From the NCBI GenBank assembly GCA_002452815.1, contig DKFM01000023.1, positions 17,338 through 81,337 of the forward strand: a DNA stretch of 64,000 nt, given 5' to 3'. This DNA comes from Rhodobacteraceae bacterium UBA6796 (GTDB taxonomy: Bacteria > Pseudomonadota > Alphaproteobacteria > Rhodobacterales > Rhodobacteraceae). This document shows positions 61,824 to 64,000 of the stretch, piece by piece (position 1 is the stretch's first letter; every line of letters begins with the position of its first letter). The notes beneath the pieces are model-generated. The model made no database searches. It saw only the letters and a list, made by a program, of their open reading frames with translations, and had not been told where the DNA came from. A program made the translations under genes and the position numbers.

Positions 61824-62705
61824 TCAGAGGCCGTTGACCGGCACCTTCAGATAGGTCCGCCCGTCGTCTTCGGGGGGCGGCATCTGGCCTGCGCGCATGT
61901 TGACCTGCAGCGAGGGGATGATCAAGCGGGGCATTGCCAGGGTGGCATCACGTTCGGTGCGCATCTTGACGAATTCTTCTGCCGATTTGCCGGCGCCGAC
62001 GTGGATATTGCGGGCCTTTTCTTCGGCCACGGTGGTTTCCCAGGCGTATTCGTCGCGACCGGGCGCCTTGTAGTCATGCGCCACGAAGATCCGCGTCTCA
62101 TCGGGCAGCGCCAGGATTTTCTGGATCGAAGCATAAAGCGCCTCGGCCGAGCCGCCCGGGAAATCGCAGCGCGCGGTGCCGAAGTCGGGCATGAACAGCG
62201 TATCGCCCACGAAAGCCGCATCGCCGATCACATAGGTCAGGCAGGCGGGGGTATGACCGGGCGTGTGCAGCACATGCCCCTTCAGGGCGCCGATCTCGAA
62301 GGTGTCGCCCTCGACGAACAGCTTGTCGAACTGGCTGCCGTCGCGCTGGAACTCGGTGCCTTCGTTGAAGATCTTGCCGAAAGTGTCCTGCACCACCTTG
62401 ATCCGGTCACCGATGCCGATCTTGCCGCCCAGGCGCTGCTGGATATAGGGGGCGGCACTCAGGTGGTCGGCATGCACATGGGTTTCCAAGATCCATTGCA
62501 CATCAAGGCCTTGCTCGCGGATATAGGCAATCACCGCATCGGCCGACCGGGTATCGGTGCGCCCCGAGGCATAGTCGAAATCCAGAACGCTGTCGACCAC
62601 GGCACAGGCGGTGCTGGTCGGGTCCTTGACCACGAAAGTCACGGTGAAGGTGGCCTCGTCGAAGAAGGCTTTGACCTCGGGGATAACGATCTCGGGGCTC
62701 GGCAT
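61824..62705 (-). CDS. metallo-beta-lactamase-fold hydrolase, persulfide dioxygenase/Blh-like
   Basis: A 293-residue MBL protein with THVHADHLSAAPYIQQRLGG near residue 77, HTPGHTPACLTYVIGDAAFV, GDTLFMPDFGTARCDFPGGS and FVAHDYKAPGRDE, the pattern of ETHE1/Blh persulfide dioxygenases. It would oxidise glutathione persulfide to sulfite with a mononuclear iron. It is first in a three-gene minus-strand group with DUF442 and SulP. Glyoxalase-II activity is the main alternative. Confidence 0.88.
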   Translation of the reverse strand: MPSPEIVIPEVKAFFDEATFTVTFVVKDPTSTACAVVDSVLDFDYASGRTDTRSADAVIAYIREQGLDVQWILETHVHADHLSAAPYIQQRLGGKIGIGDRIKVVQDTFGKIFNEGTEFQRDGSQFDKLFVEGDTFEIGALKGHVLHTPGHTPACLTYVIGDAAFVGDTLFMPDFGTARCDFPGGSAEALYASIQKILALPDETRIFVAHDYKAPGRDEYAWETTVAEEKARNIHVGAGKSAEEFVKMRTERDATLAMPRLIIPSLQVNMRAGQMPPPEDDGRTYLKVPVNGL

Positions 62706-62782
62706 GGCAGTCTCCGTCTTTTGCGTCTGTGTCCAGATATGGGGTATCGCGCGCAGGGATCAATCCGGTTGCGCTGCGACGC

Positions 62783-63445
62783 TCAGTCCCAGGGGAATTG
62801 CGTGACGATCCCGCCCAGCATGGCGAAATCGGAAAAGGCGATGGCATGGGGCAGTTCGGCCACCGGGGTTTTGCGGTAGCCCTCGGTGAACAGGGCGAAG
62901 GGCAGGCCCGCGGCCTGCGCGGTCTGGGCGTCGACCTCGCTGTCACCGACATAGAGCGCCCGGCCATCCCCCAGATCCCAAAGCGCGCGCAGCAACGGCT
63001 GCGGGTCGGGTTTGCGGGCCGGCAGGCTGTCGCCGCCGATCACCGTGTCGAACAGATCTTCCATGGCGAAGTGGCGCAGCACGGCGACCGTGGGGCCGAT
63101 CGGCTTGTTGGTACACAGGCCCAGCTGATGCCCCGCCGCTTTCAGCGCGTCGAGCGTCTCGCGCACCCCGGGATACAGCGCGGTCAGGGTCACCGCCTCT
63201 TCATAGCGGGCGGTGAAATCGGCCACCATGCGGGCATGCAGCGGCCCGGCCGGGTCGGCCTCGGAAGCATGCAGCAGGCAATGCACCAGATGCGGCACGC
63301 CACGCCCGATGAAGCTGCGGATCTGCGGCAAGGTCAGCGGTGCGAAGCCATGCTCGGCCAGCACCGCGTTAGACGCCGCATGAATATCGGGGGCGGAATC
63401 GATCAGCGTGCCGTCCAGATCGAAAATCACCGCGCAGGGGCGCAT
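62783..63445 (-). CDS. gph: HAD hydrolase, phosphoglycolate phosphatase-like
   Basis: A 220-residue HAD-IA protein with VIFDLDGTLIDSAPDIH (motif I), LGLCTNKPIG (motif II), then KPDPQPLL and LYVGDSEVDAQTAQAAG (motifs III and IV), close to Gph. It dephosphorylates 2-phosphoglycolate made by Rubisco oxygenation or DNA repair. The start at 63445 overlaps the upstream stop by ATGA with GGAAGGAC ahead. Other small sugar phosphates remain possible substrates. Confidence 0.85.
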   Translation of the reverse strand: MRPCAVIFDLDGTLIDSAPDIHAASNAVLAEHGFAPLTLPQIRSFIGRGVPHLVHCLLHASEADPAGPLHARMVADFTARYEEAVTLTALYPGVRETLDALKAAGHQLGLCTNKPIGPTVAVLRHFAMEDLFDTVIGGDSLPARKPDPQPLLRALWDLGDGRALYVGDSEVDAQTAQAAGLPFALFTEGYRKTPVAELPHAIAFSDFAMLGGIVTQFPWD

Positions 63446-63999
63446 CAGCTGTCCTTCCATTTGATCGAACAACCCATCGAGGGGGTCTGCTCTGTCGGGC
63501 CGCGGCCGGTTTCGGCCACTTGCAACATCGCCTCGTAAAGCTCGCGCCGGGCGTCCACCGGCCCCGGATTACGCCCCGAGGCATCCAGCCGCCCACGGTA
63601 TTGCAGCCCGTCCGTGGCATCGAAGCCGAAGAAATCCGGAGTGCAGACCGCCCCGTAAGCCTTTGCCACCTCTTGCGTTTCGTCAAACAGGTAAGGGAAG
63701 GCGAAGCCGCGTTCCTTGGACAGTCGCACCATGTTGATGAAATCGTCCTGCGGATAGGCCGTCACGTCGTTCGAGGAAATCGCCGCCACCCCGATGCCCT
63801 GCACCCGCAACGCCTCGGCGTCGCGTTGCAGCCGGTCCAGGATTGCCTGCACATAGGGGCAGTGGTTGCAGATGAACATGATCAGCGTGCCCTTCGGCCC
63901 GCGGATGTCATCAAGCGACCAGATCTTGCCATCGGTGCCGCCCAACCGGAAACCGGGCGCCTTCCAGCCAAAATCGCAAACCGGGGGGGTGACGGCCAT
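63445..63999 (-). CDS. thioredoxin-like (AhpC/TSA-related) protein
   Basis: A 184-residue redoxin. LIMFICNHCPYVQAILDRL contains a CxxC motif at the thioredoxin active-site position, and VAAISSNDVTAYPQDDF is a characteristic stretch of the family called thioredoxin family protein or PA3177-like. It probably reduces peroxide or disulfides in the cytoplasm; its precise role is unknown. The start codon lies at the window edge (63999), so a longer N-terminus cannot be excluded. Confidence 0.82.
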   Translation of the reverse strand: MAVTPPVCDFGWKAPGFRLGGTDGKIWSLDDIRGPKGTLIMFICNHCPYVQAILDRLQRDAEALRVQGIGVAAISSNDVTAYPQDDFINMVRLSKERGFAFPYLFDETQEVAKAYGAVCTPDFFGFDATDGLQYRGRLDASGRNPGPVDARRELYEAMLQVAETGRGPTEQTPSMGCSIKWKDS

Positions 64000-64000
64000 G

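Noticed and set aside
1..64000. CRISPR array, prophage, transposase or plasmid origin
   Set aside because: No regularly spaced short repeats, phage structural genes, DDE transposase or replication gene were seen anywhere in the window.

Overview
The window is GC-rich alphaproteobacterial chromosome of the Rhodobacteraceae/Paracoccaceae type (Rhodobacter-Paracoccus relatives). The evidence is ChpT, the ornithine-lipid pair OlsB/OlsA, TrgA/TrgB next to cysK, a permuted two-piece tmRNA, an alpha-type SspB with a metal site-Asp HemB, and GC-rich dispersed repeats. Genus and species cannot be fixed from the sequence alone. Gene density is high and most genes sit in short operons with 4-bp ATGA overlaps.

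Layout. 1-10.5 kb: 3' end of a tRNA (probably Asp), proA, chpT, a DUF3553 protein, olsB-olsA, a DUF4169/ribbon-helix-helix pair, fumC, a frameshifted phospholipid N-methyltransferase-like gene, sspB, chrA, a SnoaL-like protein, an exported phytochelatin-synthase-like protein, and the tmRNA on the minus strand. 10.5-23.2 kb: an RTX serralysin-type protease, a PotD-like binding protein, photolyase, the trgA-trgB-cysK-mechanosensitive channel-alaX run, an AI-2E family transporter, and tRNA-Ser(GGA).

23.2-39.1 kb is the most unusual part. One uninterrupted plus-strand run encodes a cytochrome P450, its ferredoxin and ferredoxin reductase, two glutamine-synthetase-like ligases, a PAS-only protein, a sigma54-dependent activator, a complete polyamine-type ABC importer, an aldehyde dehydrogenase, a class I glutamine amidotransferase and a divergent RpoN (sigma54). 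A near-consensus -24/-12 promoter precedes the P450. The run therefore appears to carry its own promoter, activator and sigma factor. I infer import and gamma-glutamylation of an amine, P450 oxidation, aldehyde oxidation and deglutamylation: a Puu-like route in which a P450 stands where the FAD oxidase PuuB would be expected. The substrate is unknown.

39.1-64 kb: hemB, a small membrane protein and mfd, a Bcr/CflA-type exporter, a FrnE-like DsbA protein, an acyl-CoA ligase divergent from an XRE-cupin regulator, a CsbD-like protein, a YejA-like binding protein coupled to a tiny entericidin lipoprotein, a candidate sRNA, 3-hydroxybutyrate dehydrogenase, a patatin, a DUF502 protein, psuK-psuG, rpsB-tsf, an orphan LuxR-type regulator, a SulP transporter with a DUF442 protein and a persulfide-dioxygenase-like enzyme (sulfide handling), a phosphoglycolate-phosphatase-like HAD protein and a thioredoxin-like protein that ends at the window edge.

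A dispersed intergenic element (five longer copies and one partial copy) recurs through the window. All functional statements come from motif and family recognition by eye; no database search was run.
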